Positions 10,491 through 20,335 are shown, counted from the first letter of the stretch. The stretch: DNA of 34,863 nucleotides from an uncultured Chloroflexota bacterium (GCA_903836285.1 CAILQO010000609.1:1-34863); one strand, 5' to 3'. Notes: a model not told the origin generated them from the sequence alone. Program-made: numbers and translations.

Positions 10491-12215
10491 GTGAGCGAGT
10501 TGCGCAGCCAGCGGTTACGGAAAGTGAACCATCAGGGAGATGCCCTGCGCCTCGGGATGAACTGGACCGAGGAGGACCTCGCCAAGCCCCAGATCCTTGT
10601 CGAAAGCGCCTACGGCATGGGCCATCCGGGGACCTTTCACTTCCGTCCCTTGATCGAGGAGGTATCGAACGGCGTCTTCGAGGCCGGAGGCAAGCCCGGG
10701 GTCTTCTACGCGTCGGACATCTGTGACGGCGTCGTCCAAGCCCACGCAGGCATGAGCTACTCGCTCGTGTCGCGCGATGTGCAAGCCGCGCTGATCGAGA
10801 TCCACGCCCTCGGCCACCCGCACGACGGCGCCGTGTTCATCTCAGGAAACGACAAGTCGGTACCCGCGCACCTGATGGCGATCGCACGGTGCGACCTGCC
10901 AAGCATCCTCGTGCCCGGCGGGACCCAGATCAACGCCCCGAACTACGTCACCAGCGACCAGCTTTGGGGCATGGGCGCCGCCGTCTCGCGCGGCGAGATG
11001 GCCCATGGCGACCTCGAACTGCACCAGAAGGGCGCGTGCCCGTCATGCGGCGCCTGCCAGTTCATGGGCAGCGCATCGACCGGTCAGGTGCTGGCTGAAG
11101 CGCTCGGCCTCGCCTTGCCGGGCACCGCGCTGATTCCCGTGCCCCTCGCCCAGCACCTGCGCATCGCCCGTGCATCCGGCAAGCAAATCCTGCGCCTCGT
11201 TGACATGGACTTGCGCCCCAGCCAGATCCTTACCCGCAAGGCGTTCGAGAACGCCATTGTCCTGCACGCCGCCGTGGGCGGCTCCACCAATTCACTCATC
11301 CACCTGCCGGCGATCGCGCGCGAGGCAGGCATCGACATCACGATCGACGACTTCGATCGCATCCACCGGCAAGTGCCGGTCCTCGCCAACGCGAAGACGA
11401 CTGGCAAGTACCCAGTCGAGTACCTGTGGTACGCCGGTGGTGTACCGGCGGTCATGCTCGAGGTGAAGGAGTTCCTCCACCTCGATTGCATGACCGTGAC
11501 GGGCAAGACGCTTGGCGAGAACCTTGAGGAGATTGACGCCGGCACATTCTTCATCCAGAACGCCGGGTACCTCGCCAACGTCAAGGTTGACCGAAACGAG
11601 GTCATACGCCCGCGCCGCGACCCGTTCGGACCGGAAGGTGGTATCGCCGTCCTGCGCGGGAACCTCGCCCCCGGCGGTGCAGTGATCAAGCACTTTTCCG
11701 TCCCCAAGGAGATGCACGTTCACATCGGACCCGCGCGCGTCTTCGACACCGAGGATCTGGCCGTCGAGGCGCTGCTGTCCCGGGAGGTAAAACCCGGTGA
11801 CGTCGTGATCATCCGGTACGAGGGGCCGAAGGCAAACGGCATGCCGGAGATGTACTACGCCACGGCGATCATCGCCGCGTCGAAGGAGCTCTCGGCGACC
11901 TGCGCCGTGATCACCGACGGGCGGTACTCCGGCGCGGCAAAGGGACCCGCGGTCGGGCACGTCACGCCCGAAGCGATGGACGGGGGTCCGATCGCGTTGG
12001 TCCATGAGGGTGACCTAATAGAAATCAACGTGCCGGAACGACGGCTTGCCGTCGTCGGGACAGCCGACGGACCGATGGAACCGTCCGCGGTCGATGCGAT
12101 CCTTGCAGAAAGGCGTGCCGAATGGATTCGGCCCAAGGCGCGCCACGTCAAGGGCATCCTCTCGCTGTATGCCCGCGTCGGAGCGGGTGCAAACGACGGC
12201 GGTTTCCTCGCGTAG
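10491..12215 (+). CDS. IlvD/Edd family dehydratase (dihydroxy-acid or sugar-acid dehydratase)
   Basis: GACPSCGACQFMGSASTGQVLAEALGLALPGTALIP, GGSTNSLIHLPAIAREAG, TDGRYSGAAKGPAVGHVTPEAMDGGPIALV. GTG at 10491 after AAGGGG, or ATG 10470. Confidence 0.88.
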   Translation: MSELRSQRLRKVNHQGDALRLGMNWTEEDLAKPQILVESAYGMGHPGTFHFRPLIEEVSNGVFEAGGKPGVFYASDICDGVVQAHAGMSYSLVSRDVQAALIEIHALGHPHDGAVFISGNDKSVPAHLMAIARCDLPSILVPGGTQINAPNYVTSDQLWGMGAAVSRGEMAHGDLELHQKGACPSCGACQFMGSASTGQVLAEALGLALPGTALIPVPLAQHLRIARASGKQILRLVDMDLRPSQILTRKAFENAIVLHAAVGGSTNSLIHLPAIAREAGIDITIDDFDRIHRQVPVLANAKTTGKYPVEYLWYAGGVPAVMLEVKEFLHLDCMTVTGKTLGENLEEIDAGTFFIQNAGYLANVKVDRNEVIRPRRDPFGPEGGIAVLRGNLAPGGAVIKHFSVPKEMHVHIGPARVFDTEDLAVEALLSREVKPGDVVIIRYEGPKANGMPEMYYATAIIAASKELSATCAVITDGRYSGAAKGPAVGHVTPEAMDGGPIALVHEGDLIEINVPERRLAVVGTADGPMEPSAVDAILAERRAEWIRPKARHVKGILSLYARVGAGANDGGFLA

Positions 12216-12221
12216 AACCGT

Positions 12222-13511
12222 TCAGCGGGGCGAGTACTCCAAGCGATCTCGCCCTGCCTCAAGCAGGCCCATCACCGCACGCAAGGCGTCCGACGGGGCG
12301 ATCAAGTCAATGCACCGGCACCCGGCACAGGCCTCAATTGGCCCCGGTCGAAACGACCTCGTTTGCGAACACGCGTCAGGCGAAACGATTGCGACGCCTC
12401 GCCCGAAATATGGCCCACCAGGCGGCGCGTACGGGCCGAACGCGCGCGGGTCGGTTGGCCCGTAGAGCGCAACGGCAGGCGTCCCCATCGCGACCGCCAA
12501 GTGCAGGGGCACGGAATCGTTGCCGAGGTAGGCATCCGCGCGACCGATGATCGCGGCAAGCGTCGCGAGATCCGGTCCTCCCGACAAGTCGGCCAAGGGC
12601 ACCCTGGCCGACTCGCGCACCGCGTCGACGACCACTGCATCCGTCCGGTCGCCAACCAGGGCTACCCGGTACCCGGAGTACACGAGTGACCTTGCGACGT
12701 CGCCGAAACGTTCAGCTGGCCATCGCTTCGCGTTCAACGTCATGCCTGGGTTCGCCCCACCGCCGGGGTGGATTACCACGACTGGTCCACCGGGCCCCCC
12801 AAGCCCCGCCGCCTCCCAGAGCAGGTCTGCCTGCGCAGCGGCGACCGGCCCGGGATCAAACGCGAGCTTTGGTGGGGGGATCGGATCGGTGTTCCACGCA
12901 GTTGCCGTCGCCTCACTGGCAACGCGCAGGTACAGGTCGGCCTCGTGGCACCGGCGCACCCACGGCACCCGCATCCCATGCGCGAAACCCCGCCCAGCAC
13001 TGTCAATCCCGGCGCGCCACGGAACGGCAGCAATGAGCGCCGCGACGGCTACAAGCGGTGACCGATCGAGCACGACGGCGAGGTCATACGAGCCGTCCCG
13101 CAATATCCGGGCTGCTTCGGGCAGGTCTCGAACCCCGAACCGGCCCGGAGTCCCGAAGTTGCCGAGGTCAACCAACCTGTCAATGCCGAGGACACCACGG
13201 GCGGCAGGAAGTGACCATTGCCCAACCGCCAGCGAGAGGTGAGCCGTCGGAAAGGCGACACGCAGAAGTGAAATCGCAGGCGTTGCCAGGATCACGTCGC
13301 CGAGCGATGCCGGCTTGATGACGACAAGGCGACGGATCGCCGATGCCGGTGGTGCGCCGTGGCCGGGGACGACCGTGGCGGCCAGGCGCGAACCGGCGCT
13401 GATCAGCTTCGTGCGCCAAGCGGCGCCAGAGCGGCGGGGAGACCCGTTCACGATGTTGGCCCGACAATTAGGAGCGGACCCACGCACGTGAACGGTGAAC
13501 GGCGCGGCCAT
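12222..13511 (-). CDS. glycosyltransferase family 9 (heptosyltransferase-like)
   Basis: RLVVIKPASLGDVILATPAISLLR, VIHPGGGANPGMTLNAKRWPAERFGDVA, YLGNDSVPLHLAVAMGTPAVALYGPTDP. Exact start uncertain. Confidence 0.88.
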   Translation of the reverse strand: MAAPFTVHVRGSAPNCRANIVNGSPRRSGAAWRTKLISAGSRLAATVVPGHGAPPASAIRRLVVIKPASLGDVILATPAISLLRVAFPTAHLSLAVGQWSLPAARGVLGIDRLVDLGNFGTPGRFGVRDLPEAARILRDGSYDLAVVLDRSPLVAVAALIAAVPWRAGIDSAGRGFAHGMRVPWVRRCHEADLYLRVASEATATAWNTDPIPPPKLAFDPGPVAAAQADLLWEAAGLGGPGGPVVVIHPGGGANPGMTLNAKRWPAERFGDVARSLVYSGYRVALVGDRTDAVVVDAVRESARVPLADLSGGPDLATLAAIIGRADAYLGNDSVPLHLAVAMGTPAVALYGPTDPRAFGPYAPPGGPYFGRGVAIVSPDACSQTRSFRPGPIEACAGCRCIDLIAPSDALRAVMGLLEAGRDRLEYSPR

Positions 13512-13647
13512 CCGTCCCGCATGTTGGCACTATACGGACGACGTGGTCTCAGCCAGCGAAGGGCCAATGGCACGGACGCGGATACCCTGTGAGCGCGTTC
13601 GGGGCGGTGGGCTCCAGATGCGTACGAGGCCATGGTGACGGGGGCGG

Positions 13648-14943
13648 GTGAAGCGGGTCCCGGGGTTCCGGTCACCTGCACGCAAGGATAGCGAGGGGTC
13701 GGACGTGTCAAGCGATGCACGGCGCCCCGAACAGGGTGCATCGAAAGCGGACGAGGCAGCGACTGAAGCGCGCCGTGCGGAAGGCAGGGCCGCCTTGGCC
13801 CTCCTTGAGGCGACCCGCTTGGCGGACGTCGGGATCTCGCGCAGCGTCCCCGCTTCCCTCCCCACCGACGACCAATCAGCGCCACGGGTGCCACCCGAAC
13901 CGTCCCCGATCCGGCGAACGCAGCCGCGCGCGCTCGCCGCCGTCCCTGATCCCGTTCCGGCGGTGCCGGTCCCGGATGGGTCGCCGTCGATTCAAGGCAC
14001 TGGCGACCGCCTCTCCGGCCTTGACGTCCTCATGGAGTCCATCGAGACGACCCGTCGAGGCCTTGAGTTGCAGGGCATCGCCGTAGCCCGCAACTTGCGT
14101 GAGACGGAAGCACAACTCTCGCAAGTACGCCAGGTCCTGCCCGAAGCCCTCCAGACACAAGCAAACCTTCGTGAACTGGCGAGCGCCTTTGAGGCGATGC
14201 GGGTCCAGCAGACCGGCGCGCTCAACAATGCACTTGGCGAGGTCCAGTCCTCGTTGGCCGTCTGGCGAACCAACGCCGAGAGCGCCCTAGACTCCTTCCA
14301 GACCGCGAGCACTTCGCTCGTCTCCTCCCAAGGCCGTGAGGCTGACGCGATCCTCTCGGAGGTGCGCTCCACGACGGAGCGCGAGCTTGCCCGCCTCGAA
14401 CGTGCCATCGGTGCGCACCTTGCCCGAATGGACGGCGCCCAACAGGAACTGGCGTCGTGGCAACAGGCCGTCCAAGCCGCCCTGCAGTCAACCATGATCG
14501 ATGCGCACCAGCGACTTGAAGAGGCGGCGGTCGGAAATCTGCGAGCCCTGAGCGGGTCCCTGAGCGCGATTGCCGAGCAACTCAACGTCGTCGACCGAGA
14601 CCGGCAGGTCCTTGCGGAGCAAATCTACACCGTCGCGAGCCAGGTTGACACGACGGTAGCGACCGTCAAGATATGGGAGTCGCGCATCGCAAACATCGAG
14701 GCGGAGACGCTGCCGAGCGGGTCCATCGACTCGCGCGTGCAGAGCGCCGAAACTGAAGTTGCTCGCGTAAGTGAGTACAACCTCAACATCGACGGCCAGC
14801 TGAACTCGATGGAGGAGCGCCACCAAGAACTCCTGGAACAGTTCCTGCAGATGCAGCGAGACATGCAGGTCGTCGCTTGGGTCGGGTTGGCGATGATCGT
14901 GGCGATCATCGGCCTAGGTGCCACGCTTGTGCTTCGGAGCTAA
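13648..14943 (+). CDS. putative membrane-anchored coiled-coil protein
   Basis: Long ORF with low-complexity N-terminus, extended Ala/Glu/Gln/Ser-rich helical region and single C-terminal TM (VVAWVGLAMIVAIIGLGATLVL). No recognised family. Confidence 0.6.
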   Translation: MKRVPGFRSPARKDSEGSDVSSDARRPEQGASKADEAATEARRAEGRAALALLEATRLADVGISRSVPASLPTDDQSAPRVPPEPSPIRRTQPRALAAVPDPVPAVPVPDGSPSIQGTGDRLSGLDVLMESIETTRRGLELQGIAVARNLRETEAQLSQVRQVLPEALQTQANLRELASAFEAMRVQQTGALNNALGEVQSSLAVWRTNAESALDSFQTASTSLVSSQGREADAILSEVRSTTERELARLERAIGAHLARMDGAQQELASWQQAVQAALQSTMIDAHQRLEEAAVGNLRALSGSLSAIAEQLNVVDRDRQVLAEQIYTVASQVDTTVATVKIWESRIANIEAETLPSGSIDSRVQSAETEVARVSEYNLNIDGQLNSMEERHQELLEQFLQMQRDMQVVAWVGLAMIVAIIGLGATLVLRS

Positions 14944-15893
14944 CCCCGACGCGTCGCCTCGTCGGCGGCGCGACCAGACTCGTCGTCGTCCGAGATCGGC
15001 GTGGCGAGGCGCGCATAGATCCGCCCCAGCTGCGAGTCGTCCGCAAAGTGGATGACAATCCGGCCACCTCGACGCAGCCGAACGAGATCGACCCGGCTCG
15101 CATCATGACCGAGTGCGGCCCGAAGCCCTGAGGCGAGCGGGTTCGGCACCGTACGAGGTGGAACCGTCCCGACGGCAGTGAGGTCGTCGCGAGCGGCGGT
15201 CTCCTTGCGGACGATTGCCTCCACCTGCCGGACGTTCAGTCCCTCGTGAATCACCCGCGTCGCAACCTGACGAATACGGGCAGCGTCAGCCAGACCAAGA
15301 AGCGCGCGAGCGTGGCCTTCAGACAGGTCACCGTCCCGCACGTCCTGCTGGACGCTTGGCGGCAAGTTCAGCAAGCGCAGGGTGTTCGCGACCGTATGCC
15401 GGCTGCGACCGACGCGCCGCCCAATCTCGTCCTGGGTCATGCCAAACTCCGTTGCGAGTTGGCGGTACGCCATCGCTGCCTCGATTGAGTTCAGGTCGGC
15501 GCGGTGGACGTTTTCGACGATCGCCAACTCCAGTTGCTCGCGCGGCGTCGCGTCTCGCACGGTGACCGGCACGAACCGGCGCCCGGCGATCCGAGCCGCC
15601 TGAAGGCGTCTTTCGCCAGCAATCAGCTGGTAGCGCGGCGGTCCAGCCGCGACGGGGTCATTGAGAACAGTGACCACGAGCGGTTGCAGGACACCGTGGG
15701 CACGGATCGAGTCCGCGAGGTCCGCCAATGCAACTTCGTCGAACGACCCCCGCGGTTGGCGTGGGTTCGGCACGACGCGATCAATCTCCACCTCAAGTTG
15801 ACCGGAAGTGATCGGATCAACCGGAACGTCGGTCTCGGTGCCCCCGGAGATGAGAGCGTCCAAGCCTCGCCCGAGGCCGCGGCGTGGGGGCAT
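14940..15893 (-). CDS. parB: chromosome/plasmid partitioning protein ParB
   Basis: MPPRRGLGRGLDALISGG N-terminus, LIAGERRLQAARIAG, TQDEIGRRVGRSRHTVANTLRLLNLP HTH; one nt after the parA stop. Confidence 0.93.
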   Translation of the reverse strand: MPPRRGLGRGLDALISGGTETDVPVDPITSGQLEVEIDRVVPNPRQPRGSFDEVALADLADSIRAHGVLQPLVVTVLNDPVAAGPPRYQLIAGERRLQAARIAGRRFVPVTVRDATPREQLELAIVENVHRADLNSIEAAMAYRQLATEFGMTQDEIGRRVGRSRHTVANTLRLLNLPPSVQQDVRDGDLSEGHARALLGLADAARIRQVATRVIHEGLNVRQVEAIVRKETAARDDLTAVGTVPPRTVPNPLASGLRAALGHDASRVDLVRLRRGGRIVIHFADDSQLGRIYARLATPISDDDESGRAADEATRRG

Positions 15894-15894
15894 G

Positions 15895-16728
15895 TCAGGA
15901 CTCCGGGGCCGGGGTAACCGTTGCCACAAGGTCTCCACGGGCCTCAATCTCGGCCGCCAATGTTCGGTAGGCCTCGGCGCCCCGGCCAGAGGGATCGTAG
16001 CGGAGGATGCCCTGACCGTGGCTTGGCGCCTCGGCAAGGCGGACGGTCCGCGGGATCGTGGTCGTAAGGATCAGGTCCGCAAAATGGCGCCTCACCTCTT
16101 CCACGACACCCTGCGACAGGCCGGTGCGCCCATCAAACATGGTCATCGCCAGATGGAGGCGACGCAAGTCTGGGTTCAGGCGATCACGCACGCGGCGCAA
16201 CGTCCCCAGCAGTTGGGTAAGACCCTCCAGCGCGAGGTACTCGCACTGAACCGGCGCCAGGACTTCCGAGGCAGCCACGAGGCCGTTGAGGGTCAAGGTC
16301 CCGAGGGACGGCGGGCAGTCAACCAAGACGAAGGCATAGGATCCCGCGTAAGGGATAACTGCCGCACGAAGGCGCACGGCGCGGTCCGTCGCGGATGCCA
16401 ATTCCGTATCGGTGCCAGCCAAGTCAGGTGACGCAGGGACAAGGCTGACGCACGCCCCATCCGGGACCGACCGTAAGCACGCCGCGGAGACATCCACGAC
16501 CGCATCACCCAGCTGGACCTCACGCATGAGGACCTCATACGTTCCCCGAAGGTCCTTCGCGACACCCAATGAGCTCGTCAAGTTGGCTTGGGGATCCAGG
16601 TCGATGAGAAGCACTCGGTGCCCACGCGACGCCAGTGCTGCACCTAGGCCGGCGACCGTGGTCGTCTTGCCGACGCCGCCCTTCTGGTTCGCGATCGCGA
16701 TGACCCGGGTGCGCACTCGTTGCTCCAC
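15895..16728 (-). CDS. parA: ParA family ATPase
   Basis: Deviant Walker A IAIANQKGGVGKTTTVAGLGAALA, LLIDLDPQANLTSSLG, FVLVDCPPSLGTLTLNGL. Start taken at GTG 16728. Confidence 0.93.
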   Translation of the reverse strand: MEQRVRTRVIAIANQKGGVGKTTTVAGLGAALASRGHRVLLIDLDPQANLTSSLGVAKDLRGTYEVLMREVQLGDAVVDVSAACLRSVPDGACVSLVPASPDLAGTDTELASATDRAVRLRAAVIPYAGSYAFVLVDCPPSLGTLTLNGLVAASEVLAPVQCEYLALEGLTQLLGTLRRVRDRLNPDLRRLHLAMTMFDGRTGLSQGVVEEVRRHFADLILTTTIPRTVRLAEAPSHGQGILRYDPSGRGAEAYRTLAAEIEARGDLVATVTPAPES

Positions 16729-16848
16729 GTGGGCCAACCTCCGCGACCCATCGTGCCTGAAAGCCGCAGACGCCCGGCGATCCAGGTCCCGGCGGCAACT
16801 CGGCCGTGGCACGATCATCTCACACGCCCGGAAGACGGCCCAAAGAGG

Positions 16849-17445
16849 ATGCCCCCACGACGCACCCGAGACACCACCACGTGGGTGGACTCATGGGAGT
16901 CATATGCGGAACAGCAGGTCCGCGAGGCGATCGACCGCGGGGAGTTCGACAGGCTGCCGGGCGCAGGCGCGCCGATTGACCTGGGCGACGTCAACCCTTT
17001 CGAGGGAGACTTGGGCCCAGCGTACCGTCTGGCACGGAACGCTGGTGTGGTGCCCGGGTGGGTCGCGCTCGGACAAGAAGTCGAGGCGTGCCTCCTCACG
17101 CTCGAGACCCTCCTCGGGTCCCTCCCGCGTTCACCTGTCGCCCTGGAGAAGCCGGAGTCCGTCGCTCCCCAGGGTGGAAGTCGTTGGCGGGAGAAGCTGC
17201 GTCTGCTGTGGCTCGGTTCACCTCACCTCGCGAGTGAGCCAGCAATCGCGACGCCGACCAATGCCAGGACGATTGCCCGAGCGCGCTTCATTGACCGGGC
17301 GGCACACGCGGACAGCCGAATACGCGCATACAACAGCCAGTTGCCGCGCAGCCTTGCGTGGCTCGAACGCCCGCGATACACGCCCCAGATGGCAGCAACC
17401 CGGTTTGACCGGGCGTGGCCACCGTCGGACGAGCCTCGCGGGTAG
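16849..17445 (+). CDS. DnaJ-homologue-subfamily-C/DUF1992-type protein
   Basis: WVDSWESYAEQQVREAIDRGEFDRLPGAGAPIDLGDVNPFEGDLGPAYRLARNAGVVP resembles the DUF1992 signature. Confidence 0.75.
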   Translation: MPPRRTRDTTTWVDSWESYAEQQVREAIDRGEFDRLPGAGAPIDLGDVNPFEGDLGPAYRLARNAGVVPGWVALGQEVEACLLTLETLLGSLPRSPVALEKPESVAPQGGSRWREKLRLLWLGSPHLASEPAIATPTNARTIARARFIDRAAHADSRIRAYNSQLPRSLAWLERPRYTPQMAATRFDRAWPPSDEPRG

Positions 17446-17451
17446 CGGACC

Positions 17452-18054
17452 TCAAGCAATCGCTGGTGGCACGCGGGGCTCGTCTCCCAACGGCCCTTGC
17501 CTTGCTTCGGCGGCCTCGAAATCAGGTCCAAGCACGCCCATGTAAATAAGGGTGTGCCACGTGCCGTTCACCCGCATCTCCTCGCGCAGGTACCCCTCAA
17601 CAACGAACCCGCACTTCTCGTAAGCCCGACGTGCCCGGAGGTTGTAGTCGAGCACCCGGAGGTACACCTTGTGCAACTCGAGGTCGTCGAAGGCGTAGCG
17701 CAGCGAGAGGCGGAGCGCCTCAGTACCGAGACCACGGTCCCGGTGCTGGGAGCCGAGCCAAATCGACAGTTCCGCCGCGTCGTGTGGCACCGAACGGTCC
17801 CACAGGCTGACTAGACCGATTGGTAGCCCGTCCAGTGTGGTGACAAGCAAGTCGGTCAGCGCCGAACTCTGCTCCCCGAGCGGGATGTGGCGCCACAGCC
17901 ACGCGGTTGGCGACGAGTCAACCCCCATGAAGTGGTCGATCTCCGCGTCATCCCGGAGCGCAGTGAGCGCCGGCTGGTCAGCCTCGGTCGCGCGACGTAT
18001 GCGGACGAGGCGCCCCGCACGGATCGCCGGCGCCCGCCTGTTCCCCCCGCGCAT
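17452..18054 (-). CDS. GNAT family N-acetyltransferase (RimJ/RimL-like)
   Basis: LVRIRRATEADQPALTALRDD, ELSIWLGSQHRDRGLGTEALRLSLRYAFDDLELHKVYLRVLDYNLRARRAYEKCGFVVEGYLREE. Confidence 0.88.
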   Translation of the reverse strand: MRGGNRRAPAIRAGRLVRIRRATEADQPALTALRDDAEIDHFMGVDSSPTAWLWRHIPLGEQSSALTDLLVTTLDGLPIGLVSLWDRSVPHDAAELSIWLGSQHRDRGLGTEALRLSLRYAFDDLELHKVYLRVLDYNLRARRAYEKCGFVVEGYLREEMRVNGTWHTLIYMGVLGPDFEAAEARQGPLGDEPRVPPAIA

Positions 18055-18204
18055 GGCCGGGAGGGTAGCCGAGATCTCGTTGCGGGGCCCAATCAGGCGC
18101 TGCCTGGACGCGATCCATATACTGCGCGAACGGGTCCGGGAGTACCGTGTCGGCGCAGGTCGGGCCGACGTCGTTCTCGAACCCTCGTGCGACGAAGCGT
18201 TCAG

Positions 18205-18318
18205 ATGACGACCGCCAGACCGAACGCCAGTACGGCGCAGCGCACGCTCGTCGAGCGTGCGCTGCTGCAGCCACACACGGCAACCTACCGGCGCACGCTC
18301 GCCGTCGTCCTCACTTGA
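18205..18318 (+). other. N-terminal coding extension of ion channel A, ending at an in-frame TGA (18316-18318) inside S1
   Basis: MTTARPNASTAQRTLVERALLQPHTATYRRTLAVVLT* continues in frame as IVASIVALTLETVHPL. It aligns without gaps to [24 protein letters not shown] of channel B. Confidence 0.75.
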
Positions 18319-18354
18319 ATCGTCGCCTCGATCGTTGCCCTGACGCTCGAAACC

Positions 18355-20232
18355 GTGCATCCCCTGCACGAGGACTACCTGGACGCCTTCGAGCTCGTCG
18401 ACCACGTCCTGCTGGTGATCTTTACGGTTGAATACCTCTGCAACATCTGGGTCGCGCCCGACCGCAAGGGGTACGTCCTCGGGGTTTGGGGACTCATCGA
18501 CCTCGTTTCGATCGCACCCTCGTTCCTTGCGCTGCTTGCCGGAAGCGGATCAACCGGTGCGATCCTGCCTGGGGTGCAGATTGGCTTCCTGCGCGAACTC
18601 CGGATTCTGCGGGTGCTTCGGATGCTGAAGCTCATGAAGCTGGCAAGCGAGCGCGCTTCGGAGTCCACAGCGACGGTGCGGGATCGCAACACGTTCTGGT
18701 TGGACTTCCAGATTTACCTGATCTGCCTGTTCACCGTCGTGATCATCAGCGCGACATTGATCTACCACATCGAGCCATACCCGCCCAACGCACCTGCCCT
18801 AGCCGAAGCGATCAAGCAGCTAGTGGACGGCACGGCGCCATCGACCGCGACCTGGGCGGCCGATCCGCTGCTCCTTGAATACAAGCTGCGAGCAGAGAAC
18901 GGGTGGCCCCTACCGACTTGGACCTTTGACAACGTCCCGATGGCTCTCTGGTGGAGCTTTGTCACGCTCACGACCACCGGGTACGGCGACATGTACCCGG
19001 TGACCGGCACAGGGCGCCTGGTGGGTGCCCTGACCATGCTGAGCGGCCTCGCGCTCTTCTCGCTGCTTACGAGCGTTGTCGGTCGCACGCTGATGAGGTC
19101 GCTGTTCGGCCGTCGCAGTGATGCCTCACCAGAGGCAATCCGACGTGCAACGGACGTGCGCGCCTTGGTCAATCAGGTGCGTGCCCTGCTGCCCGGCGTG
19201 GGTCTCTCAGCCCATGTGCCGGCGTCGGACGCTCTTCCAGCCGAGCCGTTCGCCGGGTTTGGGACCGCGGCGCGAGAGGTTGCCGGCGAGGTCGTTCGCC
19301 AGACCAGTGGCATGGAGTCCGTGCCTATCCGGACGGATGACCGCTCGTCGAACCTGTCACGGCTGCTCCACGCCGCGTTCGTCGACGAGGGCACCGCGCT
19401 CAGCGCCTGGGTGCGCCGGATCATCACGGCGCTCATCCTCGCCTCAATTGGCGTGGTCGTGCTCAACTCGGTAGCCGAGATTCACGAGGCGTGGGGGGCG
19501 ACGTTTGAGGTGGTCGAGGCCATGATGGTCATCGCATTCACCCTGGAATACCTGGCCTACCTCTACCTTGCCGAGAGCAAGCGCGACTACGCACTCGGAT
19601 TCTGGGGTCTCGTCGACTTGCTTACCATCCTTCCCACGTACGTCACGATCACGCTTGCGCTGACCTCGTCGCTCGGGGTGCCGGTGGACTTCTCGCACGG
19701 GATCGCCTTCAAGATCATCAGGATTCTTCGCGTCCTTCGGATGCTCCGAATCCTCAAGCTGATGAAGGGCGCCGTAGCGATCACCCAGAACACGCTTACC
19801 GGTGCAAAGACAACGTTCTGGATGGACCCTGGAATCTATTTGATCGCACTCCTCACAGTCCTGACAATGTCGTCGACGCTTGCATATACGCTGGAAGTTG
19901 ACGAACCGGGAACACAGTTCATTAATGTCCCCGTCGCCATGTGGTGGGCAATCGTCACGATCACCTCAACGGGGTACGGTGACATGTTCCCGGTCACCAT
20001 CGTTGGGCGCATGGTCGGCATAGTCACGATGATCGCGGGGCTCGCGTTGTTCGGAATCCTGACCAGCGTGATCGGGCGCGCGCTGATGAGTTCGCTGTTC
20101 GGTTCGAGCAGTGTCGGCGAGGAGGACCCGAGCACCGTCGGTCCTGAGGTGGATGCCCCGCTCGAACAGGCGCTGGCTGTGGTTCGCACCCTCAGCGATT
20201 CCCCAGCCTCTGAACGGCCACACATGCCCTAG
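18355..20232 (+). CDS. two-repeat (2x6TM) voltage-gated K+-channel-like protein A (downstream ORF; full-length gene probably begins near 18205)
   Basis: Two S4 helices ([37 protein letters not shown]), two filters TTTGYGDM (18970-18993) and TSTGYGDM (19963-19986), two S6 segments. Confidence 0.88.
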   Translation: MHPLHEDYLDAFELVDHVLLVIFTVEYLCNIWVAPDRKGYVLGVWGLIDLVSIAPSFLALLAGSGSTGAILPGVQIGFLRELRILRVLRMLKLMKLASERASESTATVRDRNTFWLDFQIYLICLFTVVIISATLIYHIEPYPPNAPALAEAIKQLVDGTAPSTATWAADPLLLEYKLRAENGWPLPTWTFDNVPMALWWSFVTLTTTGYGDMYPVTGTGRLVGALTMLSGLALFSLLTSVVGRTLMRSLFGRRSDASPEAIRRATDVRALVNQVRALLPGVGLSAHVPASDALPAEPFAGFGTAAREVAGEVVRQTSGMESVPIRTDDRSSNLSRLLHAAFVDEGTALSAWVRRIITALILASIGVVVLNSVAEIHEAWGATFEVVEAMMVIAFTLEYLAYLYLAESKRDYALGFWGLVDLLTILPTYVTITLALTSSLGVPVDFSHGIAFKIIRILRVLRMLRILKLMKGAVAITQNTLTGAKTTFWMDPGIYLIALLTVLTMSSTLAYTLEVDEPGTQFINVPVAMWWAIVTITSTGYGDMFPVTIVGRMVGIVTMIAGLALFGILTSVIGRALMSSLFGSSSVGEEDPSTVGPEVDAPLEQALAVVRTLSDSPASERPHMP

Positions 20233-20257
20233 TGCGTGAGAGGGGAGGGGAGGGATT

Positions 20258-20292
20258 GGCGCCCGGTGCCGACCAGTGGCACGTCGGGCGCC
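20258..20292. terminator. hairpin between convergent channel A and cyclophilin genes
   Basis: GGCGCCCG-GTGCC-N7-GGCAC-GT-CGGGCGCC: 13 paired bases with a 2-nt bulge; no clear T tract. Confidence 0.45.
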
Positions 20293-20320
20293 ATCACCAG
20301 AAAGCGGGCGCGGGGGTGCC

Positions 20321-20335
20321 GGCCCACTTCGGGCC
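20321..20335 (-). terminator. small hairpin at the cyclophilin stop
   Basis: GGCCC-ACTTC-GGGCC ending at the stop codon of the minus-strand gene. Confidence 0.3.

Noticed and set aside
16412-17545. 377-aa plus-strand ORF spanning parA and DUF1992 regions
   Set aside because: Overlaps two well-supported genes; Arg/Ser/Thr-rich translation without family features.
18095-18123. TATACT as a sigma70 -10 element for channel A
   Set aside because: No credible -35 at 16-18 bp spacing; unsupported without TSS data.
18316-18318. Reassignment of TGA as a sense codon genome-wide (code 4 or 25)
   Set aside because: Other well-supported genes here end at TGA (e.g. Fe-ADH at 2338-2340, moaA, GNAT), so TGA is a normal stop.
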